A DNA stretch of 64,000 nt from Fistularia commersonii. Taxonomy: Eukaryota > Chordata > Actinopteri > Syngnathiformes > Fistulariidae. The stretch is from contig JBBMNZ010000002.1 in NCBI GenBank assembly GCA_037954325.1, forward strand, positions 16,866,179 through 16,930,178, read 5' to 3'. The notes below the pieces were generated by a model. It ran no database searches, was not told where the DNA came from, and saw only the letters and a list, made by a program, of their open reading frames with translations. Numbering within the stretch: position 1 is the first letter of the stretch; each line of letters opens with the position of its first letter. Positions 62,403 through 64,000 of the stretch are shown here, piece after piece. Both the position numbers and the translations under genes were made by a program.

Positions 62403-64000
62403 AGAGCAAGGCTCCCAGATGAGCTTAAACTTGAGATTACAGTTACTTCATTCACATACAACCCAAATCCCCTGGCTAACATTTATTTTTAATTAACTTC
62501 TCCCTTGTTACCTTTGTACTTTTGACTGTGGTCATTTTGTTTGCTTGCTTTGTTTTTCTTCTCAGTAAAGGGTGTAGCATTGCCTCTGGTACATTACATG
62601 CCCTACAAATATACTACGGGTGGCCTAACCAAAGATTGTGACATGAGGAAGTCTTTAATGGAAAAAATCCACGTTTTTGTCTCTATTTTAGTAACCCATT
62701 TCTTGGAAATGTCATCATTTCGCCACTTGCCGGCTGTTTTTTTTTTTCTCTCCAAGGTGATAGAATAAAGACATCATGGATGATCTCTCAATTAGCCACA
62801 GTTCAAAGTGTTTTCCGTGTTTTTCCATCCTGGACCACTTTGACTTCAATATTGTATGAATGGAAGAGGCGAGATACAGTGGTCTGAATCAGAACAGCTG
62901 TACATTCAAGGTTTTTTTTCTCCCATTATCCACCCATCCCCGCAGTCATCGGAAGTAGCACAAATGTAGATGCATCTTTGTCTCTGTCCTCTTTTGTCTG
63001 AGCGGAGGAAAATAAAGAGCGTCTTAGACAGTGTGCGCTGGCAGGCTCACATTATAGTTTTTCATCTCCACAAGCTGCTGAGGATGTCACAAATGGGACA
63101 GAAGCAAAGCACAGCCATTTTGAAGAATGACAACATATATCCTGTCTGCGCATGGTTGTACGGCTCGGCAGAGATGTGGAGAGATGCAACCTACTGGCTT
63201 GTCTTCCTGTTTGACGACATTGTGGATGTCATCTATTTAATGCAGTGTACACAAATCTTCTAATCCTGTTTTGGCCTGCAGGGCTAAAAATAGCCTAAGC
63301 ACAGAGGGGCAGCACTGGACTAATGTGATTTTTGGAGATGGACAATTTCCTCAGTGACACTTAAAGCTTTACTATCTTTAGCGAGGCTAGTGATTATAAC
63401 CTATTGTTGTAATTTCCTGTTTTCAGTTTTTAGATTTAGACACAGCCAGAGGCTTGATCACCCTTTTTGGTGTGAATGTTGAATGTTTTAAACCCAAGCA
63501 GAAAGGGTCCTGAAAATTAATGGAAAATGTATTTAAATAAGATGGGAAAAGCAGACCAGATATTAACTTATAACAGGAAGAACTACAAATAATTGCAAGA
63601 GAACATTTTTGCAAATTTTGTTGGCGAATTGTATTTTTCAATGGTAACATTATGGTCAACTGATGCTTTGTCAGATTTATTTTACGTGAAGGTCTTGGAG
63701 AACCATGGAAATAAAACTTGTCTATTCAGAAGCTGTTCTAAGCCATCTATGTAATAGGGGAGTTAAACAACTCCCTATTAAAATAGGGACAAACTCACTT
63801 TCTAAATGTTCCAAATCTTAAACGTGATATTTCTTTTCTCGTAAAAGCATACACATGCTGTCAGATACAATTTTCTTGCCATTTCAAATTTGTTTTCCTA
63901 ACATCATTTACAAACTTCTACTCTGCTTCTACACATCCTCTACTCCACTGTTCTATATGCAGGAAGTTTGAGTGTTGAGCCGAGCATACTGAATTCCCAG
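62403..64000 (+). other. kcnma1: kcnma1 intron 1, last part in window
   Basis: No exon or element recognised. The block around 63,000-63,245 is less AT-rich and has an open frame of 97 codons (62,970-63,263) without any known domain. Confidence 0.5.

Overview
The window is vertebrate nuclear DNA, almost certainly from a ray-finned fish. The evidence is the intron/exon structure, GT-AG splice sites, abundant (TG)n arrays, and fish-type LINE, Penelope-like and SINE-like debris. No prokaryotic, organellar or viral gene organisation is seen.

Region 1 (1-22,054, + strand) is the 3' majority of dlg5, which encodes the MAGUK scaffold Discs large homolog 5. I could place 29 coding exons from 412 to the stop at 22,052-22,054. 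All 28 introns are GT-AG. The exon lengths sum to 5,401 nt, and the phases chain without a break into 1,799 codons plus stop, so the model is self-consistent. The order is coiled coil, PDZ1, PDZ2, a long Ser/Pro-rich linker, PDZ3, PDZ4, SH3 and a guanylate-kinase-like domain. The 5' exons lie upstream of the window.

Region 2 (22,055-27,240) is the dlg5 3' UTR and intergenic DNA, where I see no further gene. Region 3 (about 27,240-28,305, + strand) is the GC-rich 5' end of kcnma1, the BK calcium-activated potassium channel alpha subunit. It includes first coding exon 28,015-28,305, which encodes the extracellular N-terminus, S0 and a cysteine cluster. The dlg5 to kcnma1 tandem order matches the order I know from mammals.

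Region 4 (28,306-64,000) reads as the very large first intron of kcnma1. It contains no exon I can support, but it holds degraded retroelements: a SINE-like composite (31.3-31.8 kb), a dispersed repeat (38.5-38.8 kb), a LINE with another LINE inside it (53.5-57.5 kb, minus strand), and a rearranged Penelope-like element (61.6-62.4 kb). A better preserved, 5'-truncated RTE-type LINE sits in a dlg5 intron (13.76-15.34 kb, minus strand) and is flanked by a perfect 17-bp target-site duplication.

I did not find a new multi-gene system. The best leads are a candidate unannotated in-frame cassette exon in dlg5, an overlapping upstream ORF at the kcnma1 start, and the rearranged Penelope-like element.
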